Notes under the pieces: generated by a model | What the model saw: the letters and a program-made list of their open reading frames with translations, nothing else | Database searches by the model: none | Told to the model about the DNA's origin: nothing | Origin: Lachnospiraceae bacterium | Lineage (GTDB): Bacteria > Bacillota > Clostridia > Lachnospirales > Lachnospiraceae | Assembly: GCA_014804695.1 (NCBI GenBank) | Contig: JAAUZJ010000008.1 | Location: forward strand, 42,140 to 92,985 | DNA: 50,846 nucleotides | Direction of reading: 5' to 3' | Position numbers and translations under genes: made by a program | Shown here: piece by piece, positions 1 through 8,400 of the stretch | Numbering within the stretch: the first letter of the stretch is position 1 | Layout of the letters: the number at the start of each line of letters is the position of its first letter

Positions 1-1
1 C

Positions 2-493
2 GGAGAGGCGGATTCGCTCATCTGTGCCGGCATGGGGGGCAGGCTGATGATGAGCATCTTAGATAAGGATAAAACGAAGACTGCATCTTTTAAGGAAATG
101 ATCTTACAGCCGCAATCGGAGATAGAACAGTTTAGATGTTTTTTAAGAAGAAACGGATATCTGATTGTCGAAGAGAATATGATAGAAGAAGGCGGTAAAT
201 TTTATTCGATAATTAAAACGGTAAATGAGGGGAATGTTTGCAAAACTCTGACAATAGGGGATAGTTTAACGGGCTCGTGGCAGCAGCAGATGGAAGACAG
301 ATACGGGGCTTTTCTCATTCGGAATAATAATCCTGTGCTTGTACGTTATCTTAAGTGGGAGACAGGGATTTATGAGGAAGTTTTATTACAGCTTAAGACT
401 CAGGATATGTCAAAGGAGAAGATTCGGGTGCGTTATGACGAGGTTAGGGTGAAGCTTGATGACTGTTTGAAGGTGTTAAAGGAAATATCATAA
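2..493 (+). CDS. trmK: tRNA (adenine-22-N1)-methyltransferase, C-terminal part
   Basis: This is the 3' part of a gene that enters from the left edge; reading is open from base 2, so the ATG at 32 is internal. The edge encodes A-D-S-L-I-C-A-G-M-G-G, which matches the conserved AGMGG segment of the TrmK (YqfN) family of SAM-dependent methyltransferases that modify A22 of some tRNAs. A helical C-terminal region rich in Lys and Glu follows, as in this family. The gene ends 40 bp before a nucleoside kinase in the same direction, so the two may share a transcript. The missing N-terminus carries most of the SAM-binding fold, so the call rests on the one motif and the overall length of the tail. Confidence 0.75.
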   Translation, partial: GEADSLICAGMGGRLMMSILDKDKTKTASFKEMILQPQSEIEQFRCFLRRNGYLIVEENMIEEGGKFYSIIKTVNEGNVCKTLTIGDSLTGSWQQQMEDRYGAFLIRNNNPVLVRYLKWETGIYEEVLLQLKTQDMSKEKIRVRYDEVRVKLDDCLKVLKEIS

Positions 494-533
494 GCATAAT
501 AGACGGCATAAGAAGAGACAGGGGGTATGGTAT

Positions 534-2189
534 ATGGTAAGAATTAAGATTAACGGGGATGAGAAATTATATGAAGAGGGCATCAAGTACGAAATTATAG
601 CCAAGGAATATCAGCATCTTTATGATGATACTATTGCCCTTGTATTTGTTAACGGAAAAATACGCGAGCTGATGAAAAGGGTTGATAGAGATTGTGAACT
701 TAGCTTTGCTACGTATGGGGATTCGATTGGACATAAGACCTATGTGCGCAGTGCAATAATGATGCTTATGAAGGCAATAAGAGATGTGGCTGGATATGAG
801 GTGGCGGCTGCGGCAAAGGTTGAGTTTGCCATAGGTGCAGGCTATTATTGCAGGTTAAAGGACGGAAAAGAACTTGATGATAAGCAGGTTGGACGTATAA
901 AGGAAAGAATGCAGGAGTTATCGGAGGCAGATTTACCTATTACCAAAAAAGCTTATCCCGCCGAAGAGGCTATTGCATTATTTAATAAGTACAGTATGTC
1001 TGATAAGGTTAAGCTTTTCCGTTACAGGAGAAGTTCCACAATAAATGTGTATTGTCTGGGAGACTATTTTGACTATTATTATGGATATATGCTGCCAAGT
1101 ACAAGTTATGTTAACTGCTTTGATCTGATGAGTTATGAGGGTGGCATGGTTTTGATTCTGCCTGAGCACCATGATTCTGATGTATTGCCTGTATTTGAAC
1201 CGAGAAAGCAGTTGTTCCAGACCTTGCTGCAATCCTGTAAGTGGGGTGAGCAGATTGGAATTGATACGGTAGGAGATCTGAACAATCAGATATGTCAGGG
1301 AAATATTGCGGATATGGTGTTGGTGCAGGAGGCGCTCCAGGAACGCAGAATCGGTGAAATCGCAAGGGATATTGCGAGAAGAGAGGGCGTTAAGTTTGTA
1401 ATGATAGCAGGACCGTCGTCTTCCGGTAAAACCACTTTTTCGCACCGTCTATCCATACAGCTTAGAACTTACGGACTTAATCCTAAACCGATTGGGTTGG
1501 ACAATTATTATCTCAACCATGACTCTACGCCGGTTGACGAAGACGGCAATCCTGATTTTGAATGTCTGGAGGCATTGGACGTAGAGCAGTTTAATAAAGA
1601 TATGCTGGATTTACTTTCAGGAAAAGACGTGGAACTGCCGACTTTTAATTTTAAGACAGGCAGGAGAGAATACAACGGTAAGGTGACAAGGCTTGGAGCG
1701 GATGATATTCTGGTAATTGAAGGAATACATGGACTTAACGAGAAGATGTCACATTCGCTTCCGGCAGAGTGTAAATATAAAATATATATCAGTGCACTGA
1801 CAAGTTTAAATATTGACGAGCATAACAGGATTCCGACTACCGATACCAGACTGATTCGCCGTATGGTAAGGGATGCAAGAACAAGGGGAGCTACAGCGCA
1901 GAGGACGATTAGTATGTGGTCATCCGTAAGGCGCGGTGAGGAAAGATATATATTCCCGTTCCAGGAGCAGGCAGATGCAATGTTTAATTCTGCGCTCATA
2001 TATGAACTTGCGGTACTTAAGCAGTATGCGGAGCCTCTTTTATTCAGTATACAAAAAGACGAGCCGGAATATTACGAAGCTAAGCGGCTGCTTAAATTCC
2101 TTGAATATTTTCTGGGAGTCAGCAGCGAAAATCTTCCGAATAATTCCCTTTGTAGGGAGTTTGTAGGCGGAAGCTGTTTTGAAGTATAA
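534..2189 (+). CDS. nucleoside (uridine-type) kinase with N-terminal TGS-like domain
   Basis: A 551-residue protein. The first ~65 residues look like a TGS/ubiquitin-like domain (reads like the start of threonyl-tRNA synthetase), followed by a region resembling the second additional domain of ThrRS, then a P-loop kinase domain from about residue 285. The Walker A motif GPSSSGKTT lies at about 293-301, and the D-N-Y-Y segment about 25 residues later is the nucleoside-binding part typical of uridine kinase. EGIHGLN (about 398) is the Walker B region. This long architecture is common in Clostridia, where it is annotated as nucleoside kinase; the likely reaction is phosphorylation of uridine or a related nucleoside with NTP. 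Start ATG has a GGGGG-containing ribosome site 8-10 bp upstream. Its stop codon overlaps the -10 box of the rnpB promoter. Confidence 0.85.
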   Translation: MVRIKINGDEKLYEEGIKYEIIAKEYQHLYDDTIALVFVNGKIRELMKRVDRDCELSFATYGDSIGHKTYVRSAIMMLMKAIRDVAGYEVAAAAKVEFAIGAGYYCRLKDGKELDDKQVGRIKERMQELSEADLPITKKAYPAEEAIALFNKYSMSDKVKLFRYRRSSTINVYCLGDYFDYYYGYMLPSTSYVNCFDLMSYEGGMVLILPEHHDSDVLPVFEPRKQLFQTLLQSCKWGEQIGIDTVGDLNNQICQGNIADMVLVQEALQERRIGEIARDIARREGVKFVMIAGPSSSGKTTFSHRLSIQLRTYGLNPKPIGLDNYYLNHDSTPVDEDGNPDFECLEALDVEQFNKDMLDLLSGKDVELPTFNFKTGRREYNGKVTRLGADDILVIEGIHGLNEKMSHSLPAECKYKIYISALTSLNIDEHNRIPTTDTRLIRRMVRDARTRGATAQRTISMWSSVRRGEERYIFPFQEQADAMFNSALIYELAVLKQYAEPLLFSIQKDEPEYYEAKRLLKFLEYFLGVSSENLPNNSLCREFVGGSCFEV

Positions 2190-2190
2190 T
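2161..2190 (+). promoter_or_regulatory. SigA-type promoter of the RNase P RNA gene
   Basis: TTGTAG at 2161-2166 and TATAAT at 2185-2190 are separated by 18 bp and stand about 20 bp before the 5' strand of helix P1. The -10 box overlaps the stop codon of the nucleoside kinase gene, so the promoter is embedded in the end of that CDS. Confidence 0.6.
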
Positions 2191-2210
2191 ATAATCTGAA
2201 GTTTGATATT

Positions 2211-2543
2211 AAGTAGAATAAATGATCGCGCCGGCATTTGTCCGGTGAGGAAAGTCCGGGCTTCATAGGGCAGGATGCCGGATAACGTCCGGTGGAGGCG
2301 ACTCCAAGGATAGTGCAACAGAAATAATACCGCCAGCTTTGTTGGTAAGGGTGGAATGGCAGTGTAAGAGACTACCGCTTTTCCGGTAACGGAGAAGGCT
2401 GTGTAAACCCCATCCGAAGCAAGACCAGACAGAAAGCAATAGGCTTGCCCGGCCTGCTTTCAGGTGGGTCGCTTGAGACTGCTGGCAACAGCAGTTCCAG
2501 ATAGATGATCATTCACGACATAACCCGGCTTATCGTTCTGCTT
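2211..2543 (+). ncRNA. rnpB: RNase P RNA (M1 RNA)
   Basis: The catalytic RNA that trims the 5' leader of tRNA precursors. The 5' conserved block GAGGAAAGTCCGGGC is at about 2248-2262 and the matching 3' block with ACATAACCCGGCTTA is near 2518-2532. The central block with GTAAACCCCATCCGAAGCAA and AGACAGAAAG is also present. Helix P1 can be drawn between AAGTAGAA (2211-2218) and TTCTGCTT (2536-2543), which sets the ends. Length (~333 nt) and the regular P-helices suit a bacterial type A RNA. It is followed at once by a strong terminator. Confidence 0.95.
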
Positions 2544-2559
2544 AATTCTAATAAATAAT

Positions 2560-2606
2560 AAAAGACCTTATTTGAAATTAAGTTTTTTCAAATAAGGTCT
2601 TTTATT
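2560..2606 (+). terminator. intrinsic terminator of rnpB
   Basis: Inverted repeat of 18 bp (arms 2560-2577 and 2586-2603) with an 8-nt loop. The right arm ends in CTTTT, giving a U-rich tail. It can also work on the reverse strand. Confidence 0.8.
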
Positions 2607-2619
2607 ATGGAAAATATAG

Positions 2620-2668
2620 TTGACAAACCAAATTAGATTGTGTACAATTCAATTAGATTGCACGCAAT
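2620..2668 (+). promoter_or_regulatory. SigA promoter with two tandem OhrR-like operators before gpx
   Basis: TTGACA (2620-2625) and TACAAT (2643-2648) are 17 bp apart. Two 12-bp inverted repeats, ATTGTGTACAAT (2637-2648) and ATTGCACGCAAT (2657-2668), lie exactly 20 bp apart, on the same face of the helix. Each follows a copy of AATTAGATTG, so the pair is also a 20-bp direct repeat. The first overlaps the -10 box and the second covers the expected transcription start, a layout suited to repression. The gene of an OhrR-type regulator closes the same cluster, so autoregulation is the likely arrangement (inference). Confidence 0.7.
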
Positions 2669-2700
2669 TAAATAGAGAACGATTAATAAGGAGGCAAGAT

Positions 2701-3174
2701 ATGAATATTTATGATTATTCTGTAAAGGCGCAGGATGGCAGTGAAGTTTCTCTTGCAGATTATCAAGGCAAGGTTCTTTTGATCGTAAACACAGCAACAG
2801 GCTGCGGTTTTACTCCGCAATATGATGGATTACAGGATTTGTATGAGAAATATCAGTCACAGGGATTGGAGATCCTTGATTTTCCCTGTAATCAGTTTGG
2901 ACATCAGGCACCCGGAAGTGATGAAGAGATTACAGACTTCTGCCAGTCACGATATGGTGTAACCTTTAGGCAATTTAAAAAAATCAATGTAAATGGAGAT
3001 GGTGAAGAACCATTGTATACTTTCTTAAAATCACAAAAGAAAGGCGTCATGGGCAATAATATTAAATGGAATTTTACTAAGTTTTTGGTTGACCGGAAAG
3101 GAAATGTAGTTGAACGTTTTGCCCCAACAGTTACGCCGGAAAAGATAGAAGAACAAATAAAGAAACTGCTATAG
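2701..3174 (+). CDS. glutathione peroxidase family thiol peroxidase
   Basis: A 157-residue protein of the GPx/BtuE-like family, which reduces hydroperoxides; bacterial Cys-type members usually take electrons from thioredoxin rather than glutathione. The catalytic motif N-T-A-T-G-C-G-F has Cys35 in the place of selenocysteine (codon TGC, not TGA). The resolving and tetrad region F-P-C-N-Q-F-G holds Cys63 and Gln65, and the K-W-N-F-T-K-F motif with the active-site Trp and Asn is near residue 127. The start at 2701 is chosen over earlier in-frame ATGs because it has an AAGGAGG ribosome site and gives the usual family length. It leads a three-gene cluster with a TSCPD protein and an OhrR-type regulator, so it is probably induced by organic peroxide. 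Confidence 0.9.
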   Translation: MNIYDYSVKAQDGSEVSLADYQGKVLLIVNTATGCGFTPQYDGLQDLYEKYQSQGLEILDFPCNQFGHQAPGSDEEITDFCQSRYGVTFRQFKKINVNGDGEEPLYTFLKSQKKGVMGNNIKWNFTKFLVDRKGNVVERFAPTVTPEKIEEQIKKLL

Positions 3175-3196
3175 GATTAAAAATGAAAGGATTATT

Positions 3197-3460
3197 ATGG
3201 AATACAATTATAAAACACAGGATACCTGTTCTAGTGAAATAAAACTCAATATTGATGGAAATGTGGTTACAAACATTTCTTTTACAGGGGGATGTAATGG
3301 AAACCTGAAAGCCATACCGATTCTTGTTGATGGCTGGACAGTGGAAGATATCGAGAATAAGCTGTCAGGTGTAGTTTGCGGACGCCGACCGACTTCCTGT
3401 GCCGACCAGCTTGCCAAGGCTTGCAGGGCAGCATATGAAAAACAGAAAGAAGGGTTGTAG
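3197..3460 (+). CDS. TSCPD domain protein (TIGR03905-like)
   Basis: An 87-residue protein read through G-G-C-N-G-N-L, R-P-T-S-C-A-D-Q-L, which is the TSCPD signature also found at the C-terminus of some ribonucleotide reductases. Four cysteines (C11, C34, C61, C68) could bind a metal or act as redox thiols. Stand-alone members are widespread in Clostridia and have no assigned function. It starts 22 bp after the peroxidase gene with AAAGGA upstream, so it is almost certainly co-transcribed with it, which suggests a role linked to redox stress (inference). Confidence 0.8.
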   Translation: MEYNYKTQDTCSSEIKLNIDGNVVTNISFTGGCNGNLKAIPILVDGWTVEDIENKLSGVVCGRRPTSCADQLAKACRAAYEKQKEGL

Positions 3461-3597
3461 GCATGAAGTAAAACCGAATGAAAAGGATTGCAAGGCGGCT
3501 GCGGCATTTGCAAAAAAAGTTATATTGTGATAAATTATGTAACATAGAAATGATTTGAGGCGTTATAATAGTGTGAAAAAGGGGCATGGTTATTAAT

Positions 3598-4035
3598 ATG
3601 CAAAATAATAAATACGACTGCTTAAAACTTGAAAATCAGTTATGCTTTCCACTTTATGCTAGTTCCAAAGAAGTAATAAGGAGATATAAACCTTATCTTG
3701 ACAAGCTTGATCTGACATATACCCAGTATATTGCAATGATGGTAATGTGGGAGAAAAAAGAGGTAAATGTTAAGGAGCTTGGAAAATGCCTTTATTTGGA
3801 TTCAGGCACGCTTACTCCTGTGCTGAAAAAACTGGAGGAAAAAAATTATGTGACACGGAACCGCTCTAAAGAGGATGAACGCAATCTGATTGTTTCAATT
3901 ACGCAAGAAGGTGAGGACTTAAAGGAGCAGGCGCTTGAAATACCTATGAGCTTGGGAGCTTGTGTTAATGTGGAACCGAAGGAGGCACAACAGTTATACC
4001 AGCTTCTGTATAAGCTGCTTGAAGGGTTATCTTAA
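3598..4035 (+). CDS. ohrR: OhrR-type MarR family peroxide sensor
   Basis: A 145-residue MarR-family repressor. The N-terminal segment L-E-N-Q-L-C-F-P-L-Y-A-S-S closely matches Bacillus subtilis OhrR around its sensing cysteine, here Cys16. The winged-helix region reads Y-L-D-S-G-T-L-T-P-V-L-K-K-L and R-S-K-E-D-E-R, both hallmarks of OhrR. In the family, oxidation of the sensing Cys by organic hydroperoxide releases the operator. I chose the ATG at 3598 rather than 3586 because it reproduces the N-terminal length of OhrR, although GGGG at 3581-3584 sits 13 bp away, which is long. Another Cys (Cys8) lies just before the sensing Cys. Usually OhrR controls an ohr peroxiredoxin; here the partner is a glutathione-peroxidase-type enzyme. 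Confidence 0.85.
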   Translation: MQNNKYDCLKLENQLCFPLYASSKEVIRRYKPYLDKLDLTYTQYIAMMVMWEKKEVNVKELGKCLYLDSGTLTPVLKKLEEKNYVTRNRSKEDERNLIVSITQEGEDLKEQALEIPMSLGACVNVEPKEAQQLYQLLYKLLEGLS

Positions 4036-4039
4036 TTTT

Positions 4040-4068
4040 AATCTCTCTCTAAATGGGAGAGATTTTGC
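4040..4068 (+). terminator. terminator after ohrR
   Basis: AATCTCTC (4040-4047) pairs with GAGAGATT (4057-4064), followed by TTTG. The stem is short and AT-rich, so termination may be modest. Confidence 0.55.
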
Positions 4069-4105
4069 ATAGAATCATAATTTTAAAGGGTTAGTGGGAG
4101 ATGGT

Positions 4106-5107
4106 ATGGGGCATAAGAGAGTATCTGCAATTCTGATATATGTATGTTTTAGTGTCATATTTTTTGTGGCAGTGCCTATTAGTGTCTTTGCGGAAGATGC
4201 CACATCTCCTATTAGCGTCTTTGCGGAAGATGCCGACCCTCTTATTAGCATCTTTGCGGAAGATGCCACATCTCCTATTAGCGTTTTTGAGGAATATGCT
4301 GAACCTCTTATTAGCATCTTTGCGGAAGATGCCGCATCTCCTATTAGCGTCTGTGCAGAAGATACAGCTCCGCCGCATTTGATTCAGACGGTGAGCGAAC
4401 AGGATATCTACGAGAGCATGCTTGCACTTGGACTATTAGAGAGTAAGGTTTTACCTACAGGCGATTCTGAGAAGGCATATGAGAATGTAAAAGCCTGCGT
4501 AGTGAGCGTTAATATGGGTAACGCTCATGGAAGCGGGGTAATATGGGAAATGACGTCTGAGCAGACAATAATTGTTACCAATAAGCATGTTTTGGAATAT
4601 TGGGATGAGCAAACAAGCTATGTTGGTTTCCCGCAAGGATATGTAGTTGACGCCAAAGTTCTTGGGACATCGGATGAACATGATGTGGGATTTCTTGTTA
4701 TGGAAAACGATCAGTTTAGTTATGAGGAATTGGAAAAGCTCCGCTATGTGCGTAAGGATATGGATGCATTTCAGGCTCTGGAATCCGGAGATGAGATGTT
4801 TTGCATGGGTGCGGAATCTAGTGCAAGTTCACACGATAAACCGACAAATAGCGATGGGGAAAGTTACTACATTGGAAGTATCGGGGATATGAATCGTTAT
4901 ATTGATGAGTTTGGTGAATATATGATTTACGGATTGGGCTTTGCCAAACCGGGAATGTCGGGAGGCGGTACCTTTGATGCAAAAGGTAATTTTATCGGGA
5001 TGATTTCCGGCGGAACCGGTGCGGATGAGACGGCCAGTGTGCCGCTGGATGTTATAATTGAGGAGTATGATAAGGTGGTGGGGGAGACTGCCAAGGAGGG
5101 ATTATAG
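4106..5107 (+). CDS. secreted trypsin-like serine protease with six-fold repeated leader region
   Basis: A 333-residue exported protein. A signal peptide (K-R, then a hydrophobic core) ends at the cleavage-like motif V-F-A/E-D. The next ~66 residues repeat an 11-residue unit P-I-S-V-F-A-E-D-A-T-S six times, so the cleavage-like motif itself is multiplied. The protease domain runs from about residue 120 to 330. The triad reads His161 in T-N-K-H-V, Asp193 in D-E-H-D-V-G-F, and Ser285 in P-G-M-S-G-G-G, the pattern of HtrA/trypsin-type serine proteases without a PDZ domain. I prefer the ATG at 4106 (GGGAG 5 bp upstream); an in-frame GTG at 4094 is possible. It may process cell-surface or secreted substrates. 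It stands alone between two terminator or AT-rich regions. Confidence 0.8.
   Translation: MGHKRVSAILIYVCFSVIFFVAVPISVFAEDATSPISVFAEDADPLISIFAEDATSPISVFEEYAEPLISIFAEDAASPISVCAEDTAPPHLIQTVSEQDIYESMLALGLLESKVLPTGDSEKAYENVKACVVSVNMGNAHGSGVIWEMTSEQTIIVTNKHVLEYWDEQTSYVGFPQGYVVDAKVLGTSDEHDVGFLVMENDQFSYEELEKLRYVRKDMDAFQALESGDEMFCMGAESSASSHDKPTNSDGESYYIGSIGDMNRYIDEFGEYMIYGLGFAKPGMSGGGTFDAKGNFIGMISGGTGADETASVPLDVIIEEYDKVVGETAKEGL
4175..4372 (+). repeat. six tandem 33-bp repeats inside the protease gene
   Basis: Six exact-length 33-bp units, each encoding P/L-I-S-V/I-F-A-E-D-A-x-x. Units 1-3 and 5 are nearly identical at DNA level, while units 4 and 6 have drifted (F-E-E-Y-A, V-C-A-E-D-T). The repeat length keeps the reading frame, so copy-number change would lengthen or shorten the post-signal region without breaking the gene. 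Confidence 0.95.
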
Positions 5108-5370
5108 ATAGTTTTATATTGTATGTGTAAAAGTATTTTCAGTTATTTTCTGCCTTTCAGGTTTCCGTTCTGATATTTTACAATTATTTTCCTTTTCTTT
5201 GATATTTTTGCCGACTTAGTTGAAAACATTATAAATATTATTTGTATTTTATCTAAATATAGCCCATTGATTGGGAAAATAGTCAGATAAAATATTAAGT
5301 CTAAGTGACAAAATGATTGGGCTGTAATTATTTTATAATTACGGCTCTTTATGAAGAGGGAGGAAAAAAT

Positions 5371-5402
5371 ATGAGAAAGAAATTAAGAAGGTTTTAGCAG
5401 TA
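5371..5402 (+). other. out-of-frame start and signal-peptide head of the lipase gene
   Basis: An ideal GGGAGG (5358-5363) lies 7 bp before ATG 5371, which reads M-R-K-K-L-R-R-F-stop. One base earlier in frame, the same DNA reads I-K-K-V-L-A-V-L-L-T-L-S-I-C-L, a normal signal-peptide continuation. A single extra A in the AAA run at 5380-5382 would give M-R-K-K-I-K-K-V-L-A-V-L-L and join start to body. So a one-base loss separates the ribosome site and start from a 1292-codon open frame. Confidence 0.8.
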
Positions 5403-8400
5403 TTGTTGACTCTAAGTATTTGTTTAAATACAATAAATATGGATGTATATGCCATAGAAGAAGCAGGCGAAATACAGTCGGAACAAGATGATAATAATGA
5501 ACAGACTATTAAGGATGATATTGATAATGACACAATAGCAGACAATGCGATTGGCACTGATAATGACACAATAGCAGATAGCGAGATTGACTCTGACAAT
5601 GATACAATAGCAGATAATGTGACTGATATTGACAATGACACGATAACAGAAAAAGCTGATGAATGGAACGACATTACTAAGGAATCTGTTTATAAAGGTG
5701 AGAATTTTGAAGTGAAGTTCATGCTCACAGATTATTGGAATGACGGTTATAATGCTAAGATAATGATTGAAAACATCGGAAAAACGATTATTGAAAACTG
5801 GTCTTTGGAATTTGATTATAACGGAACTATTTCAAATATATGGAATGCAACAATAAGCAAAGAAGAAAATGGAAATTACATTATAAAGAATAATGTATGG
5901 AATCAGGATATTGAAGTCGGAAAGAGTGTAGAGTTTGGTATTAGTGGACAGGAGAACTTTAAGGGATTTCCGCAAAAGTATAATCTTTTAGGTGGCAGCA
6001 CTACAGTTGACGAAGAAAAATATTCTATTACATACAATTTAGACAGTGATTGGGATGACGGTTTTACAGGCAGTATTTCAATAACAAACAATATGAGTTA
6101 TGCTATCGAAGAGTGGGGGTTAGAGTTTGATTATGACCGTCAGATTACTGATATTTGGAATGCTTCTATAGAAAGCCATGATGGAAATCATTATGTGATT
6201 AAAAATGCCGGACATAACAGCAATATTGAAGCCGGAAAAATAGTTTCTTTTGGATTCAAAGGAACAGGTGGTATATCAGACAATAAACCATATAATTATA
6301 AAATGACATCCATTAGTTTGCCAGTGTCTGAGGATAGTACAGAAATTGATGAAAATTTAGATACAGACAATGATGGTATACCTGATTATTTAGAGGATTA
6401 TTTTGGAACGGATAAGTACAAAAAAGATACTGACGGAGATGGAATGTCAGACTATATTGAGATATTTTTGATTGACTTAAATCCGACAGCGATTGATACT
6501 GATGGAAATGGTGTAAATGATGGTGATGAGGATGCAGATGCGGATGGTTTGTCTAATTTGTATGAAATAGAAATAGGAACTAATTTAATAAAAGCAGATT
6601 CAGATAATGACGGATTATCAGATTCAGAAGAAATTAATTTATATGGGACAGACCCTTTAAAATATGATACAGACGAAGATGGCGTTTCAGACGGAAAAGA
6701 AGTTGAATTGGGAACTAATCCTTTGGTTGCAGAGGAAGTGTTTTTAGTCACGGCATCTGCGGATGATGAGTATAATGAAGATACGGTAGATGTCTCTGTA
6801 GAGGTTTCATTGTCAGGGGAGCAGGTTGAATCTCTTTCTGTTGAAAGATATAAAGACGAGTTCTTATTTCCGGAAACGATGCCGGGATATATAGGTGGGG
6901 CATATGATTTTCGCGTGGACGGAAACTTTGAGCAAGCAACTCTTAAGTTTGAATTTGACAAAAACCTTCTAGCGGATTCATCTTTTGATCCGGTAATCTA
7001 TTACTTTAATGAGGAAGACCAGCTGCTTGAGGAACTTGATACAACTATTGATGGAAATGTTGCAACAGCCACAACCTCACATTTTTCCAAATACATATTA
7101 GTGAACAGGGATGTATATGAAGATGAATGTAAGTGGGAAGATGTATGGTCAACAGGTAATTATAGCGATATAGAAGTTGTATTTGTAATTGATTATACAG
7201 AGGCTATGTTGTCAAAGGATAGTACAAATCAGCGACTTGTAATAGCTAGGAATATTTTGGATAAGCTTCCGGAAAACAGTAAATTGGGATTAGTAAGATA
7301 TGAAGGTTATAGTATAGGAAGCGGAACAATTATAAATAAAACTGAAATGAAAAGACTCCTTGCAGATGACTATTGGACACCACGTGGAAAAAATGCATAT
7401 ATGTACGAGGCGCTTGCTACAGCACTTAAATTATTTAAATCGACAAATGAATCAACATTAAGAATTATAGTTTTATTGTCTGATGGTTCTGCGCGTGACG
7501 CGATTTTGCATTATCCGGTAATTGCGACAGCTAACGAACAGAATGTAAAAATTTATACGGTTGGTTTAGGAGAGTCTACTACTTATTTTACAAGTTATCT
7601 AAAACCATTAGCAAATAATACAGGTGGAGAATTTTATCTGGCTTCGGAATCAGAAAAATTAATGTCAGTTTTTACAAATATGAATAAAAAAATTGATATT
7701 GAAACAGATAGTGATAATGACGGAATTCCCGATTATTATGAGGAAAATATGGTAATGTTCAATGGAGTAAAGATAACGCTTGATAAAAACAATCCTGACT
7801 CGGACGGAGATGGATTGTTGGATGGTGAAGAAGTAGTAGAACTTAATTACAAATATAATGAAGATAAAACTAAAGTAATTGTTACCGGAAAAATGATTTC
7901 AAATCCGCTGGAGACGGACAGTGATTATGATGGAAAGACGGATTCGGTTGATGAAGCGCCTTTGAATAATCGTTTTAGCGGAACGCTTTCAAGTACATAT
8001 CCAACTGATCATATTAACAGTAATATTGCTTTTAATATGGATTACCGATGGTTCTTTAACGATAGCACTGTTTATAACAAAGACCTAAGTATTGCCTCCA
8101 GCTTGTTTGCAGCAGCGGCATATCATACACAGTCTTTAAGTATAAAGGATTCAACTAAAAATGACACAACTGCCGGTGAATCAATAACGCAGGTAATGGA
8201 TTATTTTGGTTTTAATAATACACAGGCGATTACACTAAAGGAAAAAGGTTATTCTGACCATCTTTCTGAGGTTGGGTTGGGGTACAGGACCGTTATCTAT
8301 AATGGAGAAAGTAAAAATATAGTGGCAGTGATTGTTCGTGGAACAGATGGTTCGATTGCTGAGTGGTCAAGTAACTTTGATATTGGAAATAAAAATGAAT

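Noticed and set aside
2803..2808. Selenocysteine at the peroxidase active site
   Set aside because: The codon is TGC, not TGA; the enzyme is a Cys type.
3436..3531. Short frame with M-K-N-R-K-K-G-C overlapping the TSCPD gene end
   Set aside because: No ribosome site, overlaps a real gene and only ~31 codons.
5376..5394. Programmed -1 ribosomal frameshifting at the lipase start
   Set aside because: A slip back from AAA would place GAA under the tRNA, and there is no classic X-XXY-YYZ heptamer or clear downstream structure; base loss or error is simpler.
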